NCBI GenBank assembly: GCA_937967615.1
Contig: CALCMJ010000038.1
Span: 1 to 64,000 of the forward strand
DNA from: an uncultured Saprospiraceae bacterium
GTDB taxonomy: Bacteria > Bacteroidota > Bacteroidia > Chitinophagales > Saprospiraceae
Direction of reading: 5' to 3'
DNA: 64,000 bases
The stretch's first letter is position 1. Each line of letters starts with the position of its first letter. This document shows, piece by piece, positions 1-7,818 of this stretch. The position numbers were made by a program, and so were the translations under genes. The notes below the pieces were generated by a model. It was not told the origin of the DNA and did not search any database. It worked only from the letters and a program-made list of their open reading frames with translations.

Positions 1-852
1 GTCTGGGCAACCATTGTTTGAAAGGACACCCGCCATATTTGGACATTCATCGTCTTTGTCTGAGATACCATCACCATCTGTATCAGGACAACCATTGAAA
101 GCCTTTAATCCAGGCGTAGTTGGGCAAGCATCTTTGTAATCTGCAATACCATCCATATCTCCATCTGGGCAACCGTTTAATTCTCTAGGTCCTGCTGATT
201 GTGGACAGAGATCTAAATCATCTGCAATACCATCACCATCTGAATCGCCTTTCAACATTTTCTTTTCCTTCATCTTGTCCATAAGCCCATCAGACTTTCC
301 ACGTTTACCTAAGAGGTAAACAAAACCTAAACCGTGATGCAAATTATTGCGATCTTCAGTAAAAGCAAGTCTATACTCTGATTGAAAGTTTATGTATGCG
401 TTCTCAGCAACTTTAAAAAACAATCCAGCACCTAATGGTGCCTGAATATTAAAATCGCCTTCCACCTCTGAGACACCACCAAGGCCTCCCATAACATAAG
501 GTGTAATAGAAGAATTGGGCTTATACCATTGATACTGAAGTATAGCATCAATGCCATAGACCGTCTTATGCAGGCAGTTATTTATATCACTTACGTTGTT
601 GTCATGACTAGAGACTACTCCAATCTTTATGGGAACAACAAGATTTATATTTCTTTGCAAGTTCTCCATATATCCTATTTCAAACCCATGATGATAGGAT
701 TTGAAGTCAGTTAATGAGCCACCATTTTGTGATTGGTAATCCATAAACAGGGCTTTCACAGAAATTCCACTGTTGTAATACGGGTTTTGACTACTTGCGT
801 TTGTGAGTGTGAGTGTTAGAAAGATTGCGGTAATAACAATAATCTTATTCAT
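1..852 (-). CDS. OmpA-like outer-membrane beta-barrel protein with thrombospondin type 3 repeats (C-terminus outside window)
   Basis: The reading frame runs open from an ATG at 852 to the window edge, giving the first 284 residues. It begins with a signal peptide (residues 1 to about 22, ending near ASSQ), then about 165 residues that alternate short strands with aromatic-rich turns, as in an 8-stranded beta-barrel. From about residue 205 there are three calcium-binding type 3 repeats ([15 protein letters not shown], then [13 protein letters not shown] and [15 protein letters not shown]). In this family the repeats usually lead to a C-terminal OmpA peptidoglycan-binding domain, which would lie beyond base 1. 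The likely role is tethering the outer membrane to the wall. A TACATTTG -7 box sits at 887-894 on the same strand. The family is clear; the OmpA domain itself is inferred, not seen. Confidence 0.85.
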   Translation of the reverse strand, partial: MNKIIVITAIFLTLTLTNASSQNPYYNSGISVKALFMDYQSQNGGSLTDFKSYHHGFEIGYMENLQRNINLVVPIKIGVVSSHDNNVSDINNCLHKTVYGIDAILQYQWYKPNSSITPYVMGGLGGVSEVEGDFNIQAPLGAGLFFKVAENAYINFQSEYRLAFTEDRNNLHHGLGFVYLLGKRGKSDGLMDKMKEKKMLKGDSDGDGIADDLDLCPQSAGPRELNGCPDGDMDGIADYKDACPTTPGLKAFNGCPDTDGDGISDKDDECPNMAGVLSNNGCPD

Positions 853-886
853 AGCTTATATAGTTCTGAAGATCCTAATCTTAGAA

Positions 887-894
887 CAAATGTA
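887..894 (-). promoter_or_regulatory. -7 promoter box (TACATTTG) of the OmpA-like gene
   Basis: On the minus strand this octamer matches the Bacteroidota -7 consensus TAnnTTTG exactly. It lies 35 bases before the ATG at 852, which predicts a 5' leader of about 28 bases. No convincing -33 TTTG is seen at the usual 19-21 base spacing. Confidence 0.45.
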
Positions 895-975
895 GTTATT
901 TATTACAAATTTCTTTAATATGTAAATAAATATTTAAAAAAAATCATATATGTTATTGCACTGTAAAACAGATGG

Positions 976-1479
976 TTAATTTCCAATCTGCTCAAAATAG
1001 CCTGTAGCACGATTCTTCTTAACCCTATCCCAATTGTAGAATCTACCGTTCATGGCGATAAATATACCAGGTCTGAGTAATTGGACAAAGGCAAGAGCAC
1101 TACCCAAATTGAAGAAACCATCAGAGGAAGTACCAAAGGCATACGGAATCATTGCACCCGTTATTACTATGGTTTTGTCCTCTATTCCTGCATGAGCGAT
1201 GCGAGAAGCTGTTTCTACCATGGTATCTGTCCCATGTGTTAAGAGTATCATCTTGCTTTTAGAATTCTTACAGGAATGCACAATGATATCTCTATCTGCA
1301 TCCGTCATATCTAGACTATCAATCATCATAAGCGTCTTGATGTCAATATCCAGCGTGCTTCTACCTCTATCAAACATCGCTTTAAGATGCGTATCACTAA
1401 AATAGAGTTCACCAGTTATAAAATTATAGTCTTTATCAAAGGTTCCTCCAGTTACAAAGACTTGTATTGTTTTAGACAT
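976..1479 (-). CDS. single-domain asparaginase-like protein
   Basis: This 167-residue protein matches only the N-terminal domain of type I/II asparaginases. It has the first catalytic threonine motif TGGTFDK (residues 11-17), the second motif HGTDTM (about 81-86), the TGAMIP strand, and a lysine in the closing segment (RVKKNRATG) where the family has its catalytic lysine. The normal C-terminal domain, about 150 residues that complete the active-site dimer in full-length enzymes, is missing. The stop is clean and no remnant of a second domain is seen downstream, so this looks like a compact family rather than a fresh truncation. Stand-alone asparaginase domains of this size are known in bacteria, but their substrate is uncertain. 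It is divergent from the aminotransferase gene at 1566. Confidence 0.8.
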   Translation of the reverse strand: MSKTIQVFVTGGTFDKDYNFITGELYFSDTHLKAMFDRGRSTLDIDIKTLMMIDSLDMTDADRDIIVHSCKNSKSKMILLTHGTDTMVETASRIAHAGIEDKTIVITGAMIPYAFGTSSDGFFNLGSALAFVQLLRPGIFIAMNGRFYNWDRVKKNRATGYFEQIGN

Positions 1480-1497
1480 GCTCTTTCTTTACTCAGC

Positions 1498-1505
1498 CAA
1501 ATATA
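1498..1505 (-). promoter_or_regulatory. -7 promoter box (TATATTTG) of the asparaginase-like gene
   Basis: An exact minus-strand TAnnTTTG match lies 19 bases before the ATG at 1479. With the plus-strand box at 1541-1548 it forms a compact divergent promoter region. No -33 element is obvious. Confidence 0.45.
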
Positions 1506-1540
1506 TATTTAAAATATTAAATATGTTTCTCAGATTAACT

Positions 1541-1548
1541 TACATTTG
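1541..1548 (+). promoter_or_regulatory. -7 promoter box (TACATTTG) of the aminotransferase gene
   Basis: An exact TAnnTTTG match lies 17 bases before the ATG at 1566, which predicts a leader of about 10 bases. The -33 region is not recognisable. Confidence 0.5.
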
Positions 1549-1565
1549 AAATCATAACTTTTACC

Positions 1566-2774
1566 ATGGCAGTAGATAAAACTAAATACCTATCCAAAAA
1601 ACTTCAAAATATGGCAGAGTCTGCTACTTTGAAGATGGCCCAGAAAGCAAGGGATCTCTCCGCGCAAGGAAAGAACGTTATCAGCTTAAGTATAGGCCAG
1701 CCCGACTTTGATACTCCTGATCACATCAAGGAATTTGCTAAGCAAGCATTAGATGATGGATATACAAAGTATACTCCTGTTCCTGGACTGCCTGAACTTA
1801 GAGAAGCGATATCTAAAAAATTTAAGAGAGATAATAATCTCGATTACAATACTAACCAAATTGTTGTTTCTAATGGTGCTAAACAAACCATTGCAAACAT
1901 CATGTTGAGTTTACTTAATCCTGGTGATGAGGTAATAATATTCACGCCCTATTGGGTTTCTTATAATGACATTGTTCGCTTTGCTGGTGGCACACCCGTT
2001 TTTGTCAAAGCAGGTATCGAGAAAGATTTTAAAGTAACACCTGAACAGTTAGAAGCTGCGATAAATCCTAAATCAAAACTTATAATCTTTTCATCGCCTT
2101 GTAATCCTACTGGCTCTGTATATACACATGACGAGTTATTTGAATTAGCAAAAGTGATTGACAAGTATGATAATCTCTTTGTTGTTTCTGATGAAATCTA
2201 TGAACATATCAACTTTCTTGGTAAGCATACCAGTATTGGTGAATTTGATATAGTGAAAGATCAGACGATTACCGTCAATGGATTTGCAAAAGGATTTGCA
2301 ATGACAGGATGGCGATTGGGTTACATGGGTGCACCAGATTGGTTAGCAGTCGCCTGCGCTAAAGTGCAAGGAAACTTTACTTCTGGTGCTAATTCCTTTG
2401 GACAAAAAGCCGCTGCTTTGGCGCTTTCTGGAGATATGGGGCCTACTGAAAAGATGAAGGCCGCTTTTCTTAGGCGAAAAAAACTCGTTCTTTCTTTGAT
2501 CTCGGAAATTCCAGGCATTGTGTGTAATGATCCAGATGGAGCCTTTTACATTTTCCCTGACATCAGTAAGCTATACGGAAGAACAAATGGTCTTCTTACA
2601 ATTAATAACAGTGATGACTTTGCAAACATAATTTTAAGCGAAGCACATGTTGCAGTTGTAGCAGGCGTGGCATTTGGTGATGATAAATGTTTCCGCCTAT
2701 CTTATGCTGCCTCTGACGAAGATCTTGTGGAGGCGATAAGTAGGATTAAAAACTGTTTACAGAATTTTCAATAA
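1566..2774 (+). CDS. aspB: pyridoxal-phosphate aminotransferase, aspartate aminotransferase class I
   Basis: This 402-residue fold-type I aminotransferase probably swaps the amino group between aspartate and 2-oxoglutarate in the cytoplasm. Visible markers are the N-terminal SIGQPDFDTP loop (about 42-51), NPTG at 180-183, DEIY at 209-212, the Schiff-base lysine K242 in NGFAKGFAMTGWRLGY, and the carboxylate-binding arginine in FRLSYA near the C-terminus. Length is normal for the AspB (I-gamma) subgroup. The residue before the lysine is alanine where most relatives have serine, a small change at the cofactor phosphate site. The gene stands alone; 261 bases of unusual non-coding sequence follow it. 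Substrate preference among Asp, Tyr and Phe cannot be settled from sequence. Confidence 0.93.
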   Translation: MAVDKTKYLSKKLQNMAESATLKMAQKARDLSAQGKNVISLSIGQPDFDTPDHIKEFAKQALDDGYTKYTPVPGLPELREAISKKFKRDNNLDYNTNQIVVSNGAKQTIANIMLSLLNPGDEVIIFTPYWVSYNDIVRFAGGTPVFVKAGIEKDFKVTPEQLEAAINPKSKLIIFSSPCNPTGSVYTHDELFELAKVIDKYDNLFVVSDEIYEHINFLGKHTSIGEFDIVKDQTITVNGFAKGFAMTGWRLGYMGAPDWLAVACAKVQGNFTSGANSFGQKAAALALSGDMGPTEKMKAAFLRRKKLVLSLISEIPGIVCNDPDGAFYIFPDISKLYGRTNGLLTINNSDDFANIILSEAHVAVVAGVAFGDDKCFRLSYAASDEDLVEAISRIKNCLQNFQ

Positions 2775-2785
2775 ACTTTTCTTTT

Positions 2786-2935
2786 GGGCATACCCCTACT
2801 GCGTAGGGCCGCAGTATTACGGGCTTGCTGTTCGCGCGGTATTCCAGAGTCATTCTGACTCAGGAACACTAAACCCTCCATGTTGCTTATGCGGGCAAAT
2901 TGAAAGTAAAGTCATGGACTAAGCAATTGCGCGAA
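2786..2935. other. GC-rich structured intergenic element
   Basis: This part of the 261-base gap between two convergent genes has no open frame and about 50% G+C (60% over 2781-2840), against the mid-thirties around it. It contains two compact hairpins: CCCTAC/GTAGGG (2794-2799 with 2803-2808, 3-base loop) and a longer one in 2842-2866 with arms TTCCAGAGTCA and TGACTCAGGAA around a 3-base loop, one A:A mismatch. Outer arms GCATA (2788-2792) and TATGC (2888-2892) could close it. TTCGCGC (2831-2837) is also complementary to GCGCGAA (2929-2935). The layout resembles the palindromic intergenic repeats found in many Bacteroidota genomes. I see no second copy in this window, so repeat status is inference. 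A poly-T terminator is not present. Confidence 0.5.
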
Positions 2936-3035
2936 GGGGTGACTAAGAGAAAGTGGCGTATTTGTTTGTCCCTATTTTTCATCCCGATCCCCACCGAGAG
3001 ATCTATGCTTTCTGAACGATATTGAAAGTTTTAAC

Positions 3036-3506
3036 CTACCCTTCCAATTCCCTCTTAAATTTCACTTGCAAGCCATTTAAAAAATACTTTAAATACTGAT
3101 CCATGCACAGCTCGTATGATTTATTATTAGGATTACGAAAAAAAGCACTTAGCTCATGTTTGCTAATCTTTTTATCTATCAAAGCAAACACTTCTAACAT
3201 ATCTTCAGATTTTAATTCCAAAGCAATTTTCAATTTCCTTAGGATCATATTATTACTTAATGGATCTTCAGCGACTGCTGGAGGGCCTTCTCTTTTTCCA
3301 CGTTTTTCAATGATCAATCCATTTAGAAAAGTGGCAAGTTGTTTATCTGTAATTTCCGCAAATAATGGATCATCTTCGCGTCTCAACCAGTCACAAACTT
3401 CTTCTATCTGAACATCGTAATCCACTAATTTAAACACTGCGATCATTTTGAGATCACTAAAGTTAAACATGTAGCGTATACGTCTTAAGATATCATTGTT
3501 GGTCAT
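3036..3506 (-). CDS. DUF1456 family protein (YehS-like)
   Basis: This 156-residue cytoplasmic protein is made of two tandem DUF1456 units. Each has the pattern (T/S)NN(D/M)ILR(R/K)(I/L)(R/K) at its start (residues 2-10 and about 85-93), then a helical stretch ending in a segment like LATFLNGLIIEKRG or LKYFLNGLQVKFKR. Size matches E. coli YehS. The molecular function of the family is unknown; I know of no catalytic residues. The gene stands alone, convergent with the aminotransferase across the structured element. The start at 3506 gives a normal N-terminus for the family. Confidence 0.85.
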   Translation of the reverse strand: MTNNDILRRIRYMFNFSDLKMIAVFKLVDYDVQIEEVCDWLRREDDPLFAEITDKQLATFLNGLIIEKRGKREGPPAVAEDPLSNNMILRKLKIALELKSEDMLEVFALIDKKISKHELSAFFRNPNNKSYELCMDQYLKYFLNGLQVKFKRELEG

Positions 3507-3623
3507 ATGCAGTTGTTAACTATAAACTTAGCAGAACTTATGTGGAGATGCGTTTTAAAGAAGAAAACAGTTTGGCTAAAGGAAATTTATTAGATTTTAA
3601 ATCAGAAATCAAATTACAATTAT

Positions 3624-5030
3624 CTATGGATTATTGCTTATAATATTGTCCATCACACTTGGCAACTGCTCCACACCTAATCCCTTAATCAAAATTTCTC
3701 TTTCTTTATTTATAACAAATACAGTAGGCGTAGTTTTAATATTGTATTTCAGTTTAAACCTTGACTTATGATTTTCATCTGTAACATTGATAAATCCTAA
3801 CATGCCTTTTTCCTTGACTGAGTCCCAGCACTTTGCTGTCTTATCTCGTAATGCAGTACACACGGCTAAAACCTTTACTCCCTTATCTTTATAATTCTGT
3901 TCAAACTCAATAAGTTTAGGCGTACTCTTCTTGCAATGCCCACAATCTGGATCCCAGAAATAGATAACTAAATAGGTGTAGTCCAACTCTGAAATGGAAA
4001 CATCTGTTCCGTCTTCTTTGTACATTCTAATATCACTCGCAGTCTTTCCTATTAGAATAGGCTCTAGTCGTCTCGCCTCATCCTTCATCTTTTCTAGAGT
4101 TTCTTCTTCCACCCAGGGCGCTTTGCCCTTTGCATAATATTCTTTTACTAGATGCACATAGATAGCATCATGGCCTATGAACTTTGACTTTGCATATTTA
4201 CTTAGATAGTGACTCAAATACGATTTAAACAATTCTGAATCTTCATCCATATTTCCATATAAGAAATCAAGTGCATGAGAAACAGAATCCGGATTTTGCT
4301 GTGTAAGTGTTTCTAGAAAGTATTTGATCTTCGCATGCAAAAATGCAGTCCGCAGTATTGCAGGATTATTCAGGTCAATATTATCAAAATAATGTTTCTT
4401 AAAATAGTGATACCGCTTAAGCCGAATTGAATCTGGATGTCCTTCAAATTCTGGCATTGGCACTGCCATATTTGATTTCAATAAAAGTGATGTGATCGTA
4501 TTCGGATATCTTTGGATTAGATCTTCTAAGTGGGTATTTACTTTATCATCAAGTATATCAAGTGCAGCTTCATGCTCAGCCCGCTTAACAGGATCAGTAC
4601 CATCTATTTCTAACTTAGCATGTATGCTATCTGCTGTGGCCTTACAACTCCCAATGTAGACTAAGTAATCTTGAAACATCTGATTATCAATAGAACCCTC
4701 AACTTCTGCGAAACGCATATTTGCGATATTAAACTCCAATTTAAATTCTTGGTCATCAGCTGGCACCATAAATTGACCTACCTGTCTATCTGGCAATGTC
4801 AAAACTAAATACATACCAGGGAGTAGTGGCTCTTCTCCCTTAATTTTAAACTCACCTATCTTTTCATTATACACTGTATCTAGTACTAGCTGTCTGTCCG
4901 CAAAGTAGTAACCTACTATTAGTGTGTCATTTGTATACCCATTGATTCTTACATCTATGTTATACCCTTCTTGTCCAAAACAAGTAATTACGGCTACGAA
5001 GCTTATAATGATGGCCAACAATGTTTTCAT
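3624..5030 (-). CDS. secreted TlpA/ResA-like thiol-disulfide oxidoreductase with DUF4369-type N-domain
   Basis: The 468-residue product has a signal peptide (about 1-19, ...ITCFGQ) and an N-terminal beta-rich DUF4369-like region (about 23-125). A helical middle segment (about 125-320) resembles the DUF5106 region of such proteins. The C-terminal thioredoxin domain has active site CGHC at residues 363-366 in the stretch FWDPDCGHCKKSTPKL. The cis-proline loop TTPTVFVI follows about 65 residues later. It should act in the periplasm, reducing or rearranging disulfides. Proteins of this layout are abundant in Bacteroidota and often of unassigned substrate. No cytochrome c maturation gene is next to it. 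It is transcribed in the same direction as pyrB-pyrR upstream but separated by 87 bases. Confidence 0.87.
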   Translation of the reverse strand: MKTLLAIIISFVAVITCFGQEGYNIDVRINGYTNDTLIVGYYFADRQLVLDTVYNEKIGEFKIKGEEPLLPGMYLVLTLPDRQVGQFMVPADDQEFKLEFNIANMRFAEVEGSIDNQMFQDYLVYIGSCKATADSIHAKLEIDGTDPVKRAEHEAALDILDDKVNTHLEDLIQRYPNTITSLLLKSNMAVPMPEFEGHPDSIRLKRYHYFKKHYFDNIDLNNPAILRTAFLHAKIKYFLETLTQQNPDSVSHALDFLYGNMDEDSELFKSYLSHYLSKYAKSKFIGHDAIYVHLVKEYYAKGKAPWVEEETLEKMKDEARRLEPILIGKTASDIRMYKEDGTDVSISELDYTYLVIYFWDPDCGHCKKSTPKLIEFEQNYKDKGVKVLAVCTALRDKTAKCWDSVKEKGMLGFINVTDENHKSRFKLKYNIKTTPTVFVINKEREILIKGLGVEQLPSVMDNIISNNP

Positions 5031-5117
5031 ACCTCTGAATATAGTTTAACATCACAAGTAACATAATGCGAACGTTCTGTGTTCATTTGTGATTCAGTTT
5101 AATATTGTCTTAACATC

Positions 5118-6059
5118 TTAAATCTCAGGTTCTCTTCGTCCTGCCAGTAAATACAAGACAGCCATCCGAATAGCTACTCCATTTTCTACCTGTTGTAAAA
5201 TGATGGAATGTTCTGAGTCTGCTGCATCAGAAGTAATTTCTACTCCCCTGTTTATGGGGCCAGGATGCATGATCAGGATTTCCTTATCTAACGAATCCAA
5301 AAGCTTTTTATTTACACCGTAGTACAATGAATATTCTCTAAGTGACGGAATGTATTGAATGTCTTGTCGTTCTAATTGGATGCGCAGTAAGTTAGCCACG
5401 TCGCACCATTCAAGCGCTTTGCGGAGATTATATTCCACCTTAACACCCAATACGTCTATCATTTTGGGGATGAGCGTAGGCGGACCGCAAACCATAACTT
5501 GTGCTCCCAGTTTTTGTAGACAAAATATATTTGAAAGGGCAACTCTACTATGTTTAACATCTCCCACGATCAGAACTTTCTTTCCTTTTAGTGTACCTAA
5601 CTTCTCTATCATAGAAAAGCTATCTAGCAATGCCTGAGTGGGATGTTCATGCGTTCCATCTCCCGCGTTAATTATATTGGCATCTACATGTTTTGAAAGA
5701 AAGAAAGGCGCACCCTGTGCCGGATGACGCATTACGATCATATCCACTTTCATGGATAATATATTGTTCACAGTATCGAGTAAAGTCTCCCCTTTTTTTA
5801 CAGAAGATGAGGAAGAACTAAAATTTATAACATCAGCGGATAATCGTTTTTCTGCTAATTCAAATGACATCTTAGTACGCGTAGAATTTTCAAAGAAAAG
5901 ATTTGCAATAGTAATATCTCTTAAGGATGGCACTTTCTTGATTGGCCTATTTATAACTTCCTTAAAACTCTCTGCAGTTTTGAAGATAAGCTCTATATCT
6001 TCTTTATTGATGTATTTTATACCGAGTAAATGATCTGTACTTAACTGGCTTTGTTTCAT
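5118..6059 (-). CDS. pyrB: aspartate carbamoyltransferase catalytic subunit
   Basis: This enzyme joins carbamoyl phosphate and L-aspartate in the second step of pyrimidine synthesis. The 313-residue length fits the catalytic chain. The carbamoyl phosphate loop STRT is at 59-62, followed by the SSSSSVKKGET 80s loop with its active-site lysine. HPAQG starts near 112, DGTHEHPTQALLD spans 134-146, and HPGPINRG lies near the C-terminus. It follows pyrR by only 7 bases, so the two are co-transcribed. No regulatory subunit gene (pyrI) is in the window, and the chain lacks any dihydroorotase fusion. Identification is firm. Confidence 0.97.
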   Translation of the reverse strand: MKQSQLSTDHLLGIKYINKEDIELIFKTAESFKEVINRPIKKVPSLRDITIANLFFENSTRTKMSFELAEKRLSADVINFSSSSSSVKKGETLLDTVNNILSMKVDMIVMRHPAQGAPFFLSKHVDANIINAGDGTHEHPTQALLDSFSMIEKLGTLKGKKVLIVGDVKHSRVALSNIFCLQKLGAQVMVCGPPTLIPKMIDVLGVKVEYNLRKALEWCDVANLLRIQLERQDIQYIPSLREYSLYYGVNKKLLDSLDKEILIMHPGPINRGVEITSDAADSEHSIILQQVENGVAIRMAVLYLLAGRREPEI

Positions 6060-6066
6060 TTAATCA

Positions 6067-6615
6067 TTAGTCTTTAATTGGGAACAGTAAGACCTGATCC
6101 TTCTTATCAATTTCTTTGTGTAATACTTTTACATAGGCCTCATCCATAGAGTCTACAGTCAATCCTGTAAAATCAGGTTGTATAGGTAAATGTCTATTAA
6201 ATCGTCTGTCTACCATCACTAAAAGCTGAACTTTTGATGGTCTGCCATAATCTTGCAATGCGGATAGGGCTGATTGGATCGTTCTACCTGTGTATAAAAC
6301 ATCATCAATAAGAATTACCTTCTTGCCATCAAGCATGAACTCAATTTCTGTTCTGTTTGCTGTTATTGGGTTCTCTCGCGTTCTGAAGTCGTCTCTATAA
6401 AAGGTAATATCTAATTTACCGAAACGAATATCGAGCTTTTTCTTGCGGGTCTTAATAATTGAAATGAGACGTTCTGCTAATACAACACCCTTTTCTTGTA
6501 TCCCAATGATGCAGCAATCAGAAAAATCGCCATAGCGCTCTATGAGTTCTTGCGCTAATCTCTCTAATGTAAGATGAAATCTATTTTCTTGTAATATGAC
6601 TTTTCCCTTGCTCAC
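6067..6615 (-). CDS. pyrR: PyrR bifunctional pyrimidine regulator / uracil phosphoribosyltransferase
   Basis: This 182-residue type I phosphoribosyltransferase has the PRPP-binding loop VILIDDVLYTGRTIQSAL about residue 97-114 and the PyrR flexible-loop segment rich in lysine and arginine before it. In Bacillus, PyrR binds uridine nucleotides and an RNA hairpin in the pyr leader; it also makes UMP from uracil. Here it heads a two-gene unit with pyrB. The start used is GTG at 6615; no ATG fits upstream. A perfect -7 box at 6623-6630 lies only 8 bases before that codon, so the transcript would have almost no leader and no room for a PyrR-type attenuator. The enzyme call is strong; the regulatory role is uncertain here. 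Confidence 0.93.
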   Translation of the reverse strand: MSKGKVILQENRFHLTLERLAQELIERYGDFSDCCIIGIQEKGVVLAERLISIIKTRKKKLDIRFGKLDITFYRDDFRTRENPITANRTEIEFMLDGKKVILIDDVLYTGRTIQSALSALQDYGRPSKVQLLVMVDRRFNRHLPIQPDFTGLTVDSMDEAYVKVLHKEIDKKDQVLLFPIKD

Positions 6616-6622
6616 TTGGATA

Positions 6623-6630
6623 CAAATATA
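6623..6630 (-). promoter_or_regulatory. -7 promoter box (TATATTTG) abutting the pyrR start
   Basis: An exact minus-strand TAnnTTTG match ends 8 bases before the GTG start of pyrR at 6615. A transcription start about 7 bases downstream would give a leaderless or nearly leaderless mRNA. No -33 match is seen at normal spacing. Confidence 0.45.
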
Positions 6631-6696
6631 AGAAAGTACTGACTATATTAAACTCTTGATTTTGCAGAGAATACAGATCATTCTATAAAAATGTAC

Positions 6697-7641
6697 TTAT
6701 TCCATAAGCCACCACTCTTTCTCAAAGTCCCTTGTATACCTTAGAGGATAATTCTCCTTCTTGCTTGTCTTAATATTTTGAAGCCATTCTAATTGCTTTG
6801 GACTCAGAAAAAGCTCAGGATCTTTATTTGATGCCAGTGCGCTATTCATCTTCGTACGCTGCATAGATGTGAGAGGAAGATGTTTGTAAATTGTACGTTT
6901 AAGATAGTACTGTGGATCCTTATCTTCTCTAAATTTTGAAGACTGCACTGGTGTGCAACTTGCCTCTTTCGCATAACTATCTAATTTCTTTTTACTTAAT
7001 TTCTTCTCATCATAGATTACTTTAACAACCTCATAGCCATTCATAAATCCAGGGCTAGTTTCCAGAACACCTTCTTGTCCACCTAAATGTCCTTCCCCAC
7101 TCCAGAAGCAATACATTTTATAATATTCTTCTGAAAGATTTTTTTGCTTTGCAGTATTTTCTTCATTCAGTATATTTAAATACCCAGGAATCTCTTTTTT
7201 CTGTTTCTTAAGTGCAGTGAGCATCCCATGTGTTACAGCTTGAATAGAATAATCTCCAGAAATTCTATTGATTAAATTATCCCCGTTCTTATTAAGAATG
7301 CGTACGACCGGGTTATTCCAACTTGGCTCATTATATAATTCTAAAACTTCTTTGTCATGGCCTCCTTTATTGTTATAGATAGCGAGCGGAATGAATTCAT
7401 TTTCAATAGCATCTACTAACAAGCCATTGCTTAAAACATTTTGTCCATAATTCCTACATGTAGCACAGCCAGGAACTTCCTGAAATAACAGAAAAATAGC
7501 TTTGTCTTCCTCTTGAGCCTTTTGTATCGCTTCTGAATAATTTCTAAACCATTTTATTTTTCCGAGTTCCACAGGGTTATTATCCTGTCCAGATAAAGAC
7601 ATAGAAATCAAAAGAGATAAAATGAAAATTGTATTTCGCAT
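6697..7641 (-). CDS. secreted thioredoxin-fold protein fused to a divergent MsrA-like domain
   Basis: The 314-residue product has a signal peptide (about 1-19). An N-terminal thioredoxin-like domain (about 25-150) carries the active-site motif CATC at 59-62 (EVPGCATCRNYG), a WNNPVVRIL cis-proline-like strand, and helices typical of the Thioredoxin_7 group. The C-terminal part (about 170-290) reads like methionine sulfoxide reductase A. YCFWSGE (177-183) matches the GCFWGxE catalytic motif with Cys178 and Glu183 in register. EVVKVIYDEKKLS (204-216) matches the EVVxVxYDPxxIS strand, and PQYYLKRTIY (243-252) matches the GTQYRSxIY segment. The usual loop with TGH is absent, and Cys229 could be the resolving cysteine. 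The likely role is reduction of oxidised methionine in the periplasm by an in-cis thioredoxin. The fusion reading is my own pattern match. Confidence 0.7.
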   Translation of the reverse strand: MRNTIFILSLLISMSLSGQDNNPVELGKIKWFRNYSEAIQKAQEEDKAIFLLFQEVPGCATCRNYGQNVLSNGLLVDAIENEFIPLAIYNNKGGHDKEVLELYNEPSWNNPVVRILNKNGDNLINRISGDYSIQAVTHGMLTALKKQKKEIPGYLNILNEENTAKQKNLSEEYYKMYCFWSGEGHLGGQEGVLETSPGFMNGYEVVKVIYDEKKLSKKKLDSYAKEASCTPVQSSKFREDKDPQYYLKRTIYKHLPLTSMQRTKMNSALASNKDPELFLSPKQLEWLQNIKTSKKENYPLRYTRDFEKEWWLME

Positions 7642-7669
7642 ACTCAGTAATTTATCAAGAAACGTTGAT

Positions 7670-7677
7670 CAAATTTA
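7670..7677 (-). promoter_or_regulatory. -7 promoter box (TAAATTTG) of the Trx-MsrA-like gene
   Basis: An exact minus-strand TAnnTTTG match lies 29 bases before the ATG at 7641, predicting a leader of about 21 bases. Confidence 0.45.
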
Positions 7678-7748
7678 TATATTTTAAGGCAGATTAAATA
7701 CTGTTCAATAGCGTTCTCGCTAGGACAGAACATTCTTATATATTAGGT

Positions 7749-7786
7749 AAAAAAAAATAGAGCCATTTCAATTGAAATGGCTCTAT
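7749..7786 (-). terminator. rho-independent terminator of the susC-susD operon
   Basis: A perfect 30-base palindrome at 7757-7786 (arms ATAGAGCCATTTCAA and its complement) lies 33 bases past the SusD stop. Its plus-strand left side is a run of nine A (7749-7757), which is a U-tract for minus-strand transcripts. It isolates the susCD pair from the downstream gene at 7641. Confidence 0.85.
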
Positions 7787-7818
7787 ACTTTATTTTAACT
7801 AAATAGCAGTTAATTACT

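Noticed and set aside
529-714. 61-residue plus-strand frame
   Set aside because: It lies wholly inside the minus-strand OmpA-like gene, whose product has clear TSP3 repeats; the plus frame is a shadow.
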